A stretch of DNA of 64,000 bases from assembly GCA_035695105.1 (NCBI GenBank), contig DASSEV010000089.1, positions 29,573 to 93,572 of the forward strand. Direction: 5' to 3'. Below the pieces are notes generated by a model. That model ran no database searches, had not been told where the DNA came from, and was given only the letters and a program-made list of their open reading frames with translations. Origin of the DNA: JAICYJ01 sp035695105 (GTDB lineage: Bacteria; Actinomycetota; Thermoleophilia; Gaiellales; JAICJC01). Below are positions 33,919 to 42,663 of the stretch, piece after piece. The position numbers and the translations under genes were made by a program. Positions within the stretch are counted from its first letter, which is position 1, and the number at the start of each line of letters is the position of its first letter.

Positions 33919-34356
33919 ATGGCCACGGAGTACGAGACCGGAGGGCAGTCCGCCCGCGGATCCTCTGAGTACGTCGACCCCGGCAACGGCTGGGTCACGT
34001 TCGCGATGACCGTGGTGATGATGATCGGCGCGCTCAACATCATCGAGGGCGTCGTGGCCCTGACCGACTCGAAGTTCTACGCGAAGCACGCCGTCTTCGT
34101 GTTCAGCGGCCTGCACACCTGGGGCTGGATCATGATCGTGCTCGGGATCCTGCAGTTCACGGCCGGCTACGTGCTGTACGCGGGCAGCCAGTGGGCGCGG
34201 TGGTTCATCGTCGCCACGTGCGCGATCAACGGCATCGGCCAGCTGATGTTCGTCCAGGCATATCCGTTCTGGTGCCTGACGCTGTTCGCGATCGACGTGG
34301 TGGTCATCTACGCGGCGTCCCGCTACGGCAGCCGGGCTGCTGCGGCCAACCGGTAG
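33919..34356 (+). CDS. DUF7144-type membrane protein 1
   Basis: A 145-residue protein with four helices. NGWVTFAMTVVMMIGALNIIEGVVAL, SKFYAK, HTWGWIMIVLGILQ, GSQWARWFIVATCAINGIGQL and YPFWCLTLFAIDVVVIYA are quoted in short pieces here; this order is shared with the paralogues at 42231, 44264 and 47854. GAAAGGA lies ahead of the ATG. No catalytic residues. It begins a two-gene unit with the K+ channel. Function unknown; the repeated pairing with stress genes suggests envelope homeostasis. Confidence 0.8.
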   Translation: MATEYETGGQSARGSSEYVDPGNGWVTFAMTVVMMIGALNIIEGVVALTDSKFYAKHAVFVFSGLHTWGWIMIVLGILQFTAGYVLYAGSQWARWFIVATCAINGIGQLMFVQAYPFWCLTLFAIDVVVIYAASRYGSRAAAANR

Positions 34357-34358
34357 CA

Positions 34359-35075
34359 GTGGTCGCGGCCGGCTCGGATCCACGGGCGCGCCGGCGGCCG
34401 CGTGACGGCCGCCGGCATGCCGCCCCTCGCCTCGCGCTCGCCTGCTGTTTGCTGCTCGCGCTGATTGCGCTGCTGATCCTGGCCCCCGAGAGCCGGGGAG
34501 CCGAGACCGTGGAGGTGATGATCGCCGGCGCGGCGATCATGGCCGCGATTGCCAGCGCAGGCGTCCCCAGGCCGGTCTCGATGTCGGCCGCCGGCATCAC
34601 GGTGATCGGAGTCGCCTGCGCCATCATCGCGTTGCTCGTGCACGCGTCCCACGCCGTCACCGGAAACCTGTTCGTGATGACGGTGCTGGCGCTCGCGACG
34701 CCGGTGGCCGTCCTGGTCGGCCTGCGTCACGAGCACACGGTGACCGTGCAGGCCGTGTTCGGCGCCATCGCCGTCTACCTCGACGTCGGCCTGCTCTTCG
34801 CCCTACTGATCAGCATCACCTCGCGGATGTCGGACGCGCCCTACTTCGCTCAGGGCGGCGACGGATCGATGAGCGAGCGGGTGTACTTCAGCTACGTGAC
34901 GCTCGCAACGCTCGGGTACGGCGACCTGACGCCGGCTACCGACGTCGGCAGGCTGCTCTCGGTGTCCGAGTCGATCATCGGCAGCCTGTATCTGGTGACC
35001 GCGGTCTCGCTCGTCGTCTCACGCGTGGGGATGCCGCGTATGCGGATCCCCGCCGAAGGCGACGACGAGGGCTGA
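34359..35075 (+). CDS. potassium channel-family protein
   Basis: A 238-residue membrane protein from GTG 34359, two bases after the DUF7144 stop. About five helices precede a pore region: YFSYVTLATLGYGDLTPAT contains the selectivity filter TLGYGD, followed by the last helix SESIIGSLYLVTAVSLVVS. It belongs to the Ion_trans_2 channels. There is no RCK/TrkA domain, so gating must come from the membrane part or a partner. As the second gene of a box-controlled unit it probably adjusts membrane potential under the same condition as its neighbours. Confidence 0.85.
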   Translation: MVAAGSDPRARRRPRDGRRHAAPRLALACCLLLALIALLILAPESRGAETVEVMIAGAAIMAAIASAGVPRPVSMSAAGITVIGVACAIIALLVHASHAVTGNLFVMTVLALATPVAVLVGLRHEHTVTVQAVFGAIAVYLDVGLLFALLISITSRMSDAPYFAQGGDGSMSERVYFSYVTLATLGYGDLTPATDVGRLLSVSESIIGSLYLVTAVSLVVSRVGMPRMRIPAEGDDEG

Positions 35076-35083
35076 GTGCCTGC

Positions 35084-35557
35084 TCAGACGGCGGCGGGCT
35101 GAGCGTCGTCCACCGGGACGGCCGCCTCGCCGCCCGGCGTCCGGCTGAGCAGGTAGGCAGCCACGCTGCCTGCCAGACCGACAAGGGCGCCGCCTACGAG
35201 CAGCCGGTTGCGCCTGGTGTGATCCGGTGGGTTGACCGCCTTGCGGGCCTGCTCGCCGGCGTGCACCAGCTGGATTCGGACACGCCGGTCCGCGACGGCC
35301 CTGCTGGGGCCGATGCGGTAGCTGCGGACCAGCGCGCGCTGTGCGTGGTAGGCCGCCCGCCGCTGATGCCGGCGCGAGCGGCTCGTGCGAAGCGTGCCCG
35401 CGGTGCCCGCACCGGCCTGCGCCACGGCGGCCATGCGGGCCACGGTTGCAGGATGCGCAACCCGTGCGACCCGGCGGAGCCGGTATGCGGTGTCGAGCGC
35501 GGTGGCGAGACCGACCAGACGGTCGGCGTCTCTGCTGAATGGTCTGCTGCGGCTCAT
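35084..35557 (-). CDS. single-pass membrane protein, basic, unknown function
   Basis: A 157-residue protein from ATG 35557, with GAGGAG nine bases upstream. The first 115 residues are Arg/Ala-rich and helical (RLVGLATALDTAYRLRRVAR and similar), followed by a single helix LLVGGALVGLAGSVAAYLL and a short acidic tail. No motif recognised. A weak 17-bp box lies 51 bases upstream. It is divergent from the MBL hydrolase. Confidence 0.55.
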   Translation of the reverse strand: MSRSRPFSRDADRLVGLATALDTAYRLRRVARVAHPATVARMAAVAQAGAGTAGTLRTSRSRRHQRRAAYHAQRALVRSYRIGPSRAVADRRVRIQLVHAGEQARKAVNPPDHTRRNRLLVGGALVGLAGSVAAYLLSRTPGGEAAVPVDDAQPAAV

Positions 35558-35608
35558 GGGGACGGCTCCTCGGCGGTGGGGGAAGGGTGCGGGTCGGCCT
35601 GCCCGGCG

Positions 35609-35625
35609 GCCCACGACCGGGATGA
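35609..35625 (-). promoter_or_regulatory. 17-bp regulon box, weaker (for 35557)
   Basis: Minus strand TCATCCCGGTCGTGGGC: left half perfect, right half poor, and no nAnnnT hexamer at 22 bases. Included because of its place among the others. Confidence 0.35.
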
Positions 35626-35649
35626 AGCCACAGTTCGAAGCGTCGCACC

Positions 35650-35666
35650 TCATCCAAAGCGGAGGA
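35650..35666 (+). promoter_or_regulatory. 17-bp regulon box (for 35700)
   Basis: TCATCCAAAGCGGAGGA; 21 bases later CATGCT (35688-35693), then six bases to ATG 35700. Confidence 0.55.
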
Positions 35667-35699
35667 AGGCACGCCATGCCGATCGTTCATGCTTGACCC

Positions 35700-36509
35700 A
35701 TGGATGGATCGGTTCCTGCGGGCGTGACCCCGGCGACGGGGGCCGGAGCCGTTGGCGTGACCTGGCTCGGGCACAGCAGCGTGGTCATCGAGGTCGACGG
35801 GGCCGTGCTCGTGACCGACCCTGTGCTGCGGAACCGGGTGCTGCTCCTGCGCCGCGCAGCGGCGGCGCCCCAGCTGCCCGGCCACGTCGATGCCGTTCTT
35901 ATCTCCCACGTCCACTACGACCATCTCGACCGGCCGTCGCTGCGCCTGTTCCGGCCGGGCGCAGCGATCGTGGTGCCGCGCGGGGCGCGCACGTGGGTGC
36001 CGTCCGGACGCTTCGACCCGGTGGTGGAGCTCGGCGAGGGGGAGCGCACACCGATCGGTGCCGTCGTCGTGGAGGCGGTTCCGGCGCTGCACGCCGTGCG
36101 CCGGCGCCGCCGCGACATCCCCGCGCTGGGCTATGTGCTGCACGGCTCGCAGCGGGTCTACTTCGCGGGCGACACCGACCTGTTCGACGGGATGCGCGAG
36201 CTGAGCGGCGTGCTGGACGGCGCGCTGCTGCCGATCAGCGGCTGGGGCCGGCACGTGCCGGCCGGCCACCTGACACCGGAGCGCGCCGTGGCCGCGCTCG
36301 AGATGCTGCAGCCGCGCTGGGCCATTCCCGTGCACTGGGGCACGTACGCCGGCCCAGGAGGGCGGCACGTGCTGGCCGACCCCGGGCGGGCCGCCCGCGA
36401 GTTCGCCGGCCTGGCGGCTGCGCGAACGCCGCAGGTCGACGTCCGCGTGCCCGAGCTCGGGGTGACGCTGGACATCCCCGCACGCGAGCACCGTTCCGCA
36501 CCGGAGTGA
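35700..36509 (+). CDS. MBL-fold metallo-hydrolase
   Basis: A 269-residue hydrolase. VTWLGHSSVVIEV opens the fold, SHVHYDHLD gives the HxHxDH metal motif, YFAGDTDLFDG the bridging Asp, and PVHWGTYAG the last His. It resembles the UlaG/NAPE-PLD-like group rather than beta-lactamases. Substrate unknown; phosphodiester or lactone hydrolysis is possible. The ATG lies six bases after CATGCT, so the mRNA is probably leaderless. A YihY gene follows 62 bases on under its own box. Confidence 0.88.
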   Translation: MDGSVPAGVTPATGAGAVGVTWLGHSSVVIEVDGAVLVTDPVLRNRVLLLRRAAAAPQLPGHVDAVLISHVHYDHLDRPSLRLFRPGAAIVVPRGARTWVPSGRFDPVVELGEGERTPIGAVVVEAVPALHAVRRRRRDIPALGYVLHGSQRVYFAGDTDLFDGMRELSGVLDGALLPISGWGRHVPAGHLTPERAVAALEMLQPRWAIPVHWGTYAGPGGRHVLADPGRAAREFAGLAAARTPQVDVRVPELGVTLDIPAREHRSAPE

Positions 36510-36520
36510 GGCGCGCCGGC

Positions 36521-36537
36521 TCGTCCCATCGGGGGGA
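36521..36537 (+). promoter_or_regulatory. 17-bp regulon box (for 36572)
   Basis: TCGTCCCATCGGGGGGA; 22 bases later GACGAT (36560-36565), then six bases to GTG 36572. Confidence 0.6.
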
Positions 36538-36571
36538 CGCGCGCCGCCCGAGGGCGGCCGACGATCCGCCT

Positions 36572-37465
36572 GTGTCCCGGCTGCACGCCCATGGGTCAGC
36601 CGTCGCCGGACTCCGGCATCGGCGCGAGACGCTCGCCGCCAGGCTGCGTGAGGAGCGGCCCAGGCGTGCGCCCGTCGATATCGGGTTTCGTCTGCTCCGC
36701 CGTGACGCCCACATCGCCGGCGGCATCCTCGGCGGCGGCATGGCCTACCGCCTGTTCTTCTGGACGCTGGCCCTCGCGGTGCTGATCGCGGGCGGCCTCG
36801 GGTTCGTGCCCGGCTCGCGAATCAACTCGGCCGCCGGGCAGGCGGGGATCACCAAGCAGGTCGCGGTCACCGTCGGCACCGCCTCGCGACAGTCCCACGG
36901 CAACCGCTGGGCGCTGCTCGTGATCGGCGTGTCCCTGGTCATCGTCACCAGTTGGGCCGTGCTGCGCACGCTGCGGGTGATCCATGCGGCCGTGTGGCAG
37001 GTGCCGCTGCTCCCTGTGCGCCGCGCTCCACGGGCGCTCGGCGCGGTCGTCGTCGGTCCGTTCGTGCTGGCTCTGCTGGCCGGCGTGGCGGGGTGGGTGC
37101 GGACGCACACTGATGCGCTGGCCGGCATCCTGGCGATGGTCGTCTGGGGCTGCCTGGCCGGTGTGCTGTGGCTGCTGGCGTCGCTGCGGCTTCCGCGTCG
37201 CGACGCGCCGTGGACGGCGCTCCTGCCGGGGGCAGTGGTGGTTGCCGCCGGAGCGGTCGGGATCCATGCCGTCACCGCCTACTACCTCGCGACGAGGCTG
37301 GCGACCGCGTCCGCGCTCTACGGGACGCTCGGCCTGACGGCGACGTTGCTCGTGTACCTGTACATGTTCGGGCGCCTGATCGTGGTCGCGGCCGAGCTGA
37401 ACGCCGTGATGTGGGAGCGTGAGAGCGGGCTGCCCGCGGCAGATCGAGGAGGACTGGAACCATGA
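36572..37465 (+). CDS. YihY/BrkB-family membrane protein
   Basis: A 297-residue membrane protein, start GTG 36572 (leaderless pattern with GACGAT). GGILGGGMAYRLFFWTLALA, RTLRVIHAAVWQVP and LYGTLGLTATLLVYLYMFGRLIVVAAELNA are the three YihY signatures (the last shortened in thought to LLVYLYMFGRL). It has a longer soluble N-terminus than the 15557 paralogue. ATGA overlap couples it to the SHOCT-tailed membrane gene 37462. The family's biochemical role is unsettled. Confidence 0.82.
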   Translation: MSRLHAHGSAVAGLRHRRETLAARLREERPRRAPVDIGFRLLRRDAHIAGGILGGGMAYRLFFWTLALAVLIAGGLGFVPGSRINSAAGQAGITKQVAVTVGTASRQSHGNRWALLVIGVSLVIVTSWAVLRTLRVIHAAVWQVPLLPVRRAPRALGAVVVGPFVLALLAGVAGWVRTHTDALAGILAMVVWGCLAGVLWLLASLRLPRRDAPWTALLPGAVVVAAGAVGIHAVTAYYLATRLATASALYGTLGLTATLLVYLYMFGRLIVVAAELNAVMWERESGLPAADRGGLEP

Positions 37466-38739
37466 CCACCGACGCCACCGCCGCGGCACCCAGGAGCTCC
37501 CACCGCATCGCCGTGCCACTGCTGATCGCGCTCGGGGTGCTCTGTATCGCGGTCTCGACGATCAGCGCGTGGCTGCAGGACTCCGCGCTCGACTCAGGTA
37601 CCTGGGCGGACGAGAGCGGGCAGCTCCTGCGCAGCCAGAACGTCCGGCAGCTGGTGGCGTCCTACGCCGTCGATCAGGCCGTTGCCAGCTCGGACGCTCA
37701 GGCCCGGATCGCGGCCGGACTGCCCCCGGCGCTGAAGCCGCTGGCCGGCCCGGCCACGGCCGCTCTCTCGAACGCAGCCGTCCAGGCGACGGATCGGGCG
37801 CTGCAGCTTCCGCAGCTGCAGTCGGCGTGGGTGTCCGCGAACCGGCAGGCGCACGGCAAGCTGGTCGACTTCCTCGAGGGGAACACGGACCGGCTTTCGT
37901 CGACCAACGGCAACGTGCAGCTCAACCTGAACGTGCTGGTCGCGGAGGTCGCCCAGCGCCTGGGCGCGAGCCCGGACGCCGTGGCCAGGGCGCAGAGCGT
38001 GCCGGCGGTCACGGTGATTCGCGCGGATCAGTTGAGCACGGTGCAGCAGGGGATCCAGGTGCTGCACGTGCTGTCGGTGTGGCCCCTCTTCATCGGAGTC
38101 GCGCTGCTCGGTCTCGCCACCTATCTCGCACACGGCCGGCGCCGGCAGGCGATCCGTTCCGCGTCGATCGGCCTGCTGCTGGTAGGTGTCGCGCTGCTCG
38201 TGATCCAGCGCATGGCGGGGGAGCTCGTGGTCAACGACCTGGTGAAGGTCGACGGCGTGCGGCCTGCGGCGCAGGACGCGTGGAACATCTACACGCAGCT
38301 GCTGGTCGAGTCGGCCTGGGCCGGAGTCGCGATCGGGCTGCTCGGATTCGTCGGTACGCTGCTGGCCGGGCCGGCGCCCTACGCGGTGCGGCTCCGCCAC
38401 CGGCTGGCGCCGACGATGCGCGAGCACCCGCTCTGGCCGCACGCGGTGCTGGCACTCGTCGCAATGATCGTGCTGCTGATCGGGCCGACCGGGACGCCGC
38501 GCCGGGGCATCGGGATCGTGCTCATGGTCGTGCTCGCGTTCGCCGGGCTCGAGGTCTGGCGGCGCCAGGCGGTGGCGGAGCTGGAGCCGCTGCCCGTCGC
38601 CGAGGGCGCGGCGCCGGAGACGACGGCGGTGGCTCCGGCCGCGCCCGATGCGCTCGCGCAGCTGACCGCGCTGCACGCGGACGGGACGATCACCGACGCG
38701 GAGTTCGAGGCGGCGCGGCACCGGTTACAGGAGTCGTGA
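37462..38739 (+). CDS. membrane protein with C-terminal SHOCT domain
   Basis: A 425-residue protein. One N-terminal helix (residues 16-36) is followed by an extracytoplasmic domain of about 170 residues (WLQDSALDSGTWADESGQLL and on), then five hydrophobic helices and a C-terminal SHOCT motif (LAQLTALHADGTITDAEFEA). SHOCT is a short helical pair often found at protein ends as an oligomer contact. The start overlaps the YihY stop (ATGA), so both are made together. The extracytoplasmic part recalls stress-related actinobacterial proteins without a name. Function unknown. Confidence 0.7.
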   Translation: MTTDATAAAPRSSHRIAVPLLIALGVLCIAVSTISAWLQDSALDSGTWADESGQLLRSQNVRQLVASYAVDQAVASSDAQARIAAGLPPALKPLAGPATAALSNAAVQATDRALQLPQLQSAWVSANRQAHGKLVDFLEGNTDRLSSTNGNVQLNLNVLVAEVAQRLGASPDAVARAQSVPAVTVIRADQLSTVQQGIQVLHVLSVWPLFIGVALLGLATYLAHGRRRQAIRSASIGLLLVGVALLVIQRMAGELVVNDLVKVDGVRPAAQDAWNIYTQLLVESAWAGVAIGLLGFVGTLLAGPAPYAVRLRHRLAPTMREHPLWPHAVLALVAMIVLLIGPTGTPRRGIGIVLMVVLAFAGLEVWRRQAVAELEPLPVAEGAAPETTAVAPAAPDALAQLTALHADGTITDAEFEAARHRLQES

Positions 38740-38908
38740 GCGGGGCGAGGCGCGGGTGGGAGAGGAGTCGCGTGGGCGTCACGGCGCCATTGGCAGTTCG
38801 AGTGAGGGCCAGTTGGCCGTGTGACACTTGGGGGATCGTCACCACCCCCGCCACACCACGCTCGACATCCAAGGCGGCAACCTGGCACGGTAGCCGCGGC
38901 CGGCCGCC
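38740..38908. other. intergenic stretch between convergent genes
   Basis: About 170 bases separate two 3' ends. It holds a short GGCCA/TGGCC inverted repeat near 38807-38818 and scattered GTGAC-like words, but no clear terminator and no gene I can support. Confidence 0.4.
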
Positions 38909-40924
38909 TCAGCTCGACCCGAGCGGCACCGCCGGCGCCGTCTCGGCCGCCGGCGCCGCGACCTGCTCCCGCCACCCGCGCAGCACCCCGTTCACAGCCG
39001 CGGCGCCGAGCAGCGGCCCGGCCGGCTGAGTGAGATCGTCGGGGAAGAGGATGAACGCCCGTGTCTGCGACCCGCCCAGCCCGCCGTGGAAGGAGATCAG
39101 CTCCTCGAACGCGCAGCCCTCGTCCATGTCGGCGTCATAGAAACTGTTCACCATGATGTCGGCCACGTGCTCGAACCCGTCGGTGCGCTTGAGATGCGCC
39201 GCGGCGTTGGCCGGGAACCCGGCCAGCGGATCGCTGCCCTCCACACGGCCCTCGTCGAGGTGGTTCGCCCCGCCGGCCCCCAGGACGACCGCGCCCCGAG
39301 TGGCCGACCGGACCATGATGAAGCCGATGTGCGGGTGTCCGACGAGCGCGGGGATCAGGTCGGGATGGCGCTGCTCGATCTCCTCCAGCGTCAGCCGGCG
39401 CTTCTCCGACATCAGGTAGATGAGGCCGAGGTTGCCCGACGCGAGCACGACGGCATCGCGGTCGCCGACGGTGCCCTTCGGCTTCTTCGCTGCCTTCGCG
39501 CCCGCACCCGTCGCCTCGGCCACCGCCAGCCCGGCCATCGCGTTCTGCTCGTCGCCGCCGGCGATGCCGGCGACCGAGCCGCCGCCCATCGAACGCTCCA
39601 CCAGCTGCTCGAGGGTGTAGCCGTTGCGCTGCTTGAACGTCGCGCCCTGGGTCTGCCCGTGGTCCGAGAGCACCACAACGTGGTAGGGCCGGGCCGCGTC
39701 ACGGCTGGCCCGCTCGATCCGCCCGATCCGCTGGTCGAGCCGCCGCAGCGCCTCCATCGTGTCGGCGCGCTCGAGCCCGGAGTGGTGCGCCACCTCGTCG
39801 TAGCTCGAGAAGGTGGCGTAGATGCACGGACGCCCGATCATCATGTCGGTCACCACCGAGTGCACGATCAGGTCGCGCACGGCCACCGTCATCGTGGCGC
39901 GGATGAACGGGTACGCGCCGCCGCGGTGGCCGCGGGGGAGCACGCCGCGACGCACCGCCTGCCGGGATGCCACGACCTCCCTGATCACCTCCGCACCGAA
40001 CAGCGCGAGCGTGCGCGTCGCGTTGATGCCGTTCGCGAAGAAGGCTCTGTAGCCGGGGTTGGCGCCACGCTCCTGCGACAGCTTGCTGACGGTCAGGATG
40101 GCGTGGTCGGCGCCACCCGACAGCAGGTTGCCGCGGCTGGATCCGCCGTCCGCGAGCAGTGGCGTCGACAGGTGGCGGCGCTCGATCTCCTCGCAGTCGG
40201 CCGGCGCCGAGCAGGTCATGATCCTGCCGCTCTCCTTCTCGACCCAGCGGAAGGCGGGGATGTCCTGGTTCGAGCCGAGCAGGATGCCCGCCTGGCTCGC
40301 GCCGGTCTGCGACGAGAGGTCGGTCTCCCACTCGACGAGGTGGAAGCTGTCTGACGCAAGCCATGCGGCCATGTTCGGAGCGCTGCCGTCACGCATGGCG
40401 CGACGCAGGACGGGCAGCCCCAGCCCGTCGATCTCGAGATACACGACACCCGGCTCGTCGGTCTGCACGTGGTCGGGGGAGCGCCGCCCGATGCGCCGCG
40501 CGACCCGCAGCGCCTGCTCCTCCTCGTTGTCGATGCCGAGAACGACGCCGATCACCAGTGCCACCGCGGTCGCGACCAGAGCTGCGAGCAGGGCGGCCCA
40601 CCACGATGACACGACCATGCGGTCGCTGCCGAGGATGGCTGCGGCCGCCTTCAGCATCGCGGCGTCGACCACCAGGGTGATCAGGAATCCGGTCAGGAGC
40701 GGGAACGGCAGCGGCAGCGCCGCGATCAGCGGTGGCACGACCGTGTTGAACACCGCGATCAGCGCCGCGGCCGCGAGCGCCGCGGCGAAGTTCTTGACGC
40801 TGATGTCGGGCAGGATCTCTGCGCTGAGCAGCAGGGCCAAGGCCGTGACGACCCAGACGGAAACGAGCCGCCAGGCGGTGCCCGGGCCCTGGCGCATGAC
40901 GGATCTGACGGGTGGGATCTCCAT
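38909..40924 (-). CDS. holin-family-4-like membrane domain fused to alkaline-phosphatase-superfamily phosphodiesterase
   Basis: A 671-residue fusion. Residues 1-130 form four helices with ILPDISVKNFAAALAAAALIAVFNTVV, the phage holin family 4 pattern (the same domain stands alone at 49946). From about 155 a type I phosphodiesterase fold starts: VVYLEIDGLGLPVLRRAM, TGASQAGILLG (nucleophile Thr/Ser), FSSYDEVAHHSG, VVLSDHGQTQG and, near residue 570, GAGGANHLD supply metal ligands in the order of the family. Leaderless-type start: 34 bases from a box. Likely membrane-bound, hydrolysing a phosphoester of lipid or cell-wall polymer; substrate unknown. Confidence 0.85.
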   Translation of the reverse strand: MEIPPVRSVMRQGPGTAWRLVSVWVVTALALLLSAEILPDISVKNFAAALAAAALIAVFNTVVPPLIAALPLPFPLLTGFLITLVVDAAMLKAAAAILGSDRMVVSSWWAALLAALVATAVALVIGVVLGIDNEEEQALRVARRIGRRSPDHVQTDEPGVVYLEIDGLGLPVLRRAMRDGSAPNMAAWLASDSFHLVEWETDLSSQTGASQAGILLGSNQDIPAFRWVEKESGRIMTCSAPADCEEIERRHLSTPLLADGGSSRGNLLSGGADHAILTVSKLSQERGANPGYRAFFANGINATRTLALFGAEVIREVVASRQAVRRGVLPRGHRGGAYPFIRATMTVAVRDLIVHSVVTDMMIGRPCIYATFSSYDEVAHHSGLERADTMEALRRLDQRIGRIERASRDAARPYHVVVLSDHGQTQGATFKQRNGYTLEQLVERSMGGGSVAGIAGGDEQNAMAGLAVAEATGAGAKAAKKPKGTVGDRDAVVLASGNLGLIYLMSEKRRLTLEEIEQRHPDLIPALVGHPHIGFIMVRSATRGAVVLGAGGANHLDEGRVEGSDPLAGFPANAAAHLKRTDGFEHVADIMVNSFYDADMDEGCAFEELISFHGGLGGSQTRAFILFPDDLTQPAGPLLGAAAVNGVLRGWREQVAAPAAETAPAVPLGSS

Positions 40925-40958
40925 CGTGGGAGCAAACCGCCGTGGCGCCGCGACCGGA

Positions 40959-40975
40959 TCATCCCGTTCGCATCA
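40959..40975. promoter_or_regulatory. 17-bp regulon box shared by divergent genes 40924 and 41068
   Basis: Plus strand TCATCCCGTTCGCATCA; CATCAT follows 22 bases later (40998-41003). On the minus strand the same box lies 34 bases from ATG 40924, with TTTGCT 22 bases on. It may serve both. Confidence 0.55.
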
Positions 40976-41067
40976 TCCGGCCGTGGGCCGCGCTGCGCAT
41001 CATGGCGGTGGTTGTCGAGACGCGACCGGGCGGCCGGCGAGGCGGCCCGAGACACGAGGAGGAACGA

Positions 41068-41607
41068 ATGGCGATCGGACCGGTGCAGCTGCTCGTGCTG
41101 GGATTCGAGAAGCCCGAATTCTCGGGCGAGATCGTCGCGGAGCTTCAGCGCCTCCGCGATTCGGACATGGTGCGCGTGATCGACGCGCTCGCCGTCCACA
41201 AGGACGCCGATGGAGACATCACCACGCTGAAGATGTCGAACCTGACGCTCGACGAGCAGATCGAGCTGGGCGCGAAGATCGGCGCGCTGGTCGGGCTCGG
41301 GGCTCTCGGTGACTCCGACGAGGTGTTGGAGGTCGCGAAGACCGGCGCCGAGGTGGCCGCCGAGGAAGGCGTCCACGTGTTCGACGAGGACGAGGTGTGG
41401 GACGTCCTCGAGGACATCCCGCCGGAGACGGCGGCCGCGCTGGTGCTGCTCGAGCACCACTGGGCGGTGCCGCTGCGCGACGCGATCGCGAGGGCGAACG
41501 GCTTCCGGATCAGCGACGGGTTCATCAGCCCGTTCGACCTGGTCGCGATCGGGATGGTGTCCGCGGCCGAGGCCAAGGAGCTGGCCCTCGCCGGCGGGGG
41601 TCAGTGA
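41068..41607 (+). CDS. DUF6325/DUF1269-type protein
   Basis: A 179-residue soluble protein with AGGAGG five bases before ATG 41068. GPVQLLVLGFEKPEFSGEI starts an alpha-beta unit with a ferredoxin-like repeat; VRVIDALAVHKDADGDI, and later ALVLLEHHWAVPLRDAI and GFISPFDLVAIGM, recur almost point for point in the paralogue at 48258. Between lies an acidic helical region (GDSDEVLEVAKTGAEVAAEEG). First gene of a four-gene unit with a small basic protein, a DUF1269 protein and a DUF7144 protein. Function unknown. Confidence 0.75.
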   Translation: MAIGPVQLLVLGFEKPEFSGEIVAELQRLRDSDMVRVIDALAVHKDADGDITTLKMSNLTLDEQIELGAKIGALVGLGALGDSDEVLEVAKTGAEVAAEEGVHVFDEDEVWDVLEDIPPETAAALVLLEHHWAVPLRDAIARANGFRISDGFISPFDLVAIGMVSAAEAKELALAGGGQ

Positions 41608-41744
41608 CCGCGATGACCGTGTTCGCCACCCGGCGGGTGGTGCGGCGGGCCAACCTGCTGCCGCCCCGCCGCCGGGTGCGGCCGCGCTACGCGCAGTCCG
41701 TGGCTCGAACGGCAACGTCGACAGGAGGAGGCACCGGTGGCTGA
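41604..41744 (+). CDS. small Arg-rich protein
   Basis: A 46-residue frame from GTG 41604, overlapping the previous stop by four bases (GTGA), to 41744, overlapping the next start by eight. The product is strongly basic (TRRVVRRANLL, PRRRVRPRYAQ) with a Thr/Gly-rich end. Translation could also start at ATG 41613. Its tight fit between two real genes is the main support; it may simply be a coupling peptide. Confidence 0.4.
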   Translation: MTAMTVFATRRVVRRANLLPPRRRVRPRYAQSVARTATSTGGGTGG

Positions 41745-42234
41745 ACTGATCGCCATTGGCTACGACGACGAGACGACGGCCATCGCGGCCGCCGAGGAGG
41801 CAGAGCGCCTCGCGCACGACCTGATCATCCAGCCCGATGCGATCGCCGCGATCGTGCGCAAGCAGGACGGCAAGTACAAGGTGATCACCAACCACCACGC
41901 CGTCGGAGCGGGCGCGACCTGGGGCATGTTCTGGGGTCTGCTGTTCGGGCTGCTGTTCTTCATCCCGGTGTTCGGGATGGCGCTTGGTGCGGGCCTCGGC
42001 GCGCTGATGGGCAAGATCGAGAAGTCCGGCATCGACGAGGAGTTCCAGGATCAGGTACGCGGGATGCTGCAGCCCGGCACGTCAGCGCTGTTTCTGGTGG
42101 TCGAGAAGGTGACTCCTGACAAGGCGGTGCAGGCGATGAGCAAGTACGGCGGCACCGTGCTCAAGACCTCGCTGTCGCAGGACACCGAGGCGGCGCTGCA
42201 GGAGGCGCTGCACGGGGAGGGCATCACGGCATGA
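41737..42234 (+). CDS. DUF1269 membrane-associated protein
   Basis: A 165-residue protein from GTG 41737, just after GGAGGAGG. ELIAIGYDDETTAIAAAEEA starts the first alpha-beta unit; residues about 65-90 (WGMFWGLLFGLLFFIPVFGM) form a hydrophobic hairpin containing GxxxG-type packing; PGTSALFLVVEKVTPDKAV forms the second unit. This matches DUF1269 closely. The gene is coupled by ATGA to the DUF7144 gene that follows. Function unknown. Confidence 0.85.
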   Translation: MAELIAIGYDDETTAIAAAEEAERLAHDLIIQPDAIAAIVRKQDGKYKVITNHHAVGAGATWGMFWGLLFGLLFFIPVFGMALGAGLGALMGKIEKSGIDEEFQDQVRGMLQPGTSALFLVVEKVTPDKAVQAMSKYGGTVLKTSLSQDTEAALQEALHGEGITA

Positions 42235-42620
42235 CGGCAACCTCCGCGAACCGCGTGCGCGTCACCGGGTGGGTGGTGGCTGCGAGCGTGCTCCTGATCG
42301 TCGTCGGAGGGATCAACGTCATCAACGGGTACACGGCGCTCGAGCACAGCTCGTACTACGGCTCTCGCCTGGTCTACAACAACCTGACCTTCTGGGGTTG
42401 GGTGTTCATCATCTACGGCGGGGCGCAGATCCTGGCCGGCGTGCTGGCCTGGAGCGGCCGCGCCATCGGCAACCTGATCGGCATCCTGCTGGCGGCCGCC
42501 GCCTCGATGCTGTGGTTCTTCATGGTCTGGTCGGAGCCGTGGGCGGCGCTGGTCGGCGTCGGCCTGAACCTGGCCGTGCTGATCGCGCTCACGGCAGGCG
42601 CCGAGCGCGACTTCGACTGA
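42231..42620 (+). CDS. DUF7144-type membrane protein 2
   Basis: A 129-residue four-helix protein starting inside the DUF1269 stop (ATGA). VVAASVLLIVVGGINVINGYTALE, SSYYGS, LTFWGWVFIIYGGAQILAG and AAAASMLWFFMVWSEPW correspond in order to the other DUF7144 copies, being closest to the 44264 copy (LTFWGWFF). Last gene of the 41068 unit, which ends at a long perfect hairpin. Confidence 0.8.
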   Translation: MTATSANRVRVTGWVVAASVLLIVVGGINVINGYTALEHSSYYGSRLVYNNLTFWGWVFIIYGGAQILAGVLAWSGRAIGNLIGILLAAAASMLWFFMVWSEPWAALVGVGLNLAVLIALTAGAERDFD

Positions 42621-42622
42621 GA

Positions 42623-42663
42623 GAGCGCTGACGGGCGGGCCGTGCGCCCGCCCGTCAGCGCTC
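42623..42663. terminator. bidirectional terminator, perfect 18-bp stem
   Basis: 42623-42640 pairs without mismatch to 42646-42663 around a 5-base loop. It separates two convergent units, and its right arm covers the stop codon of the DUF2252 gene. Confidence 0.7.
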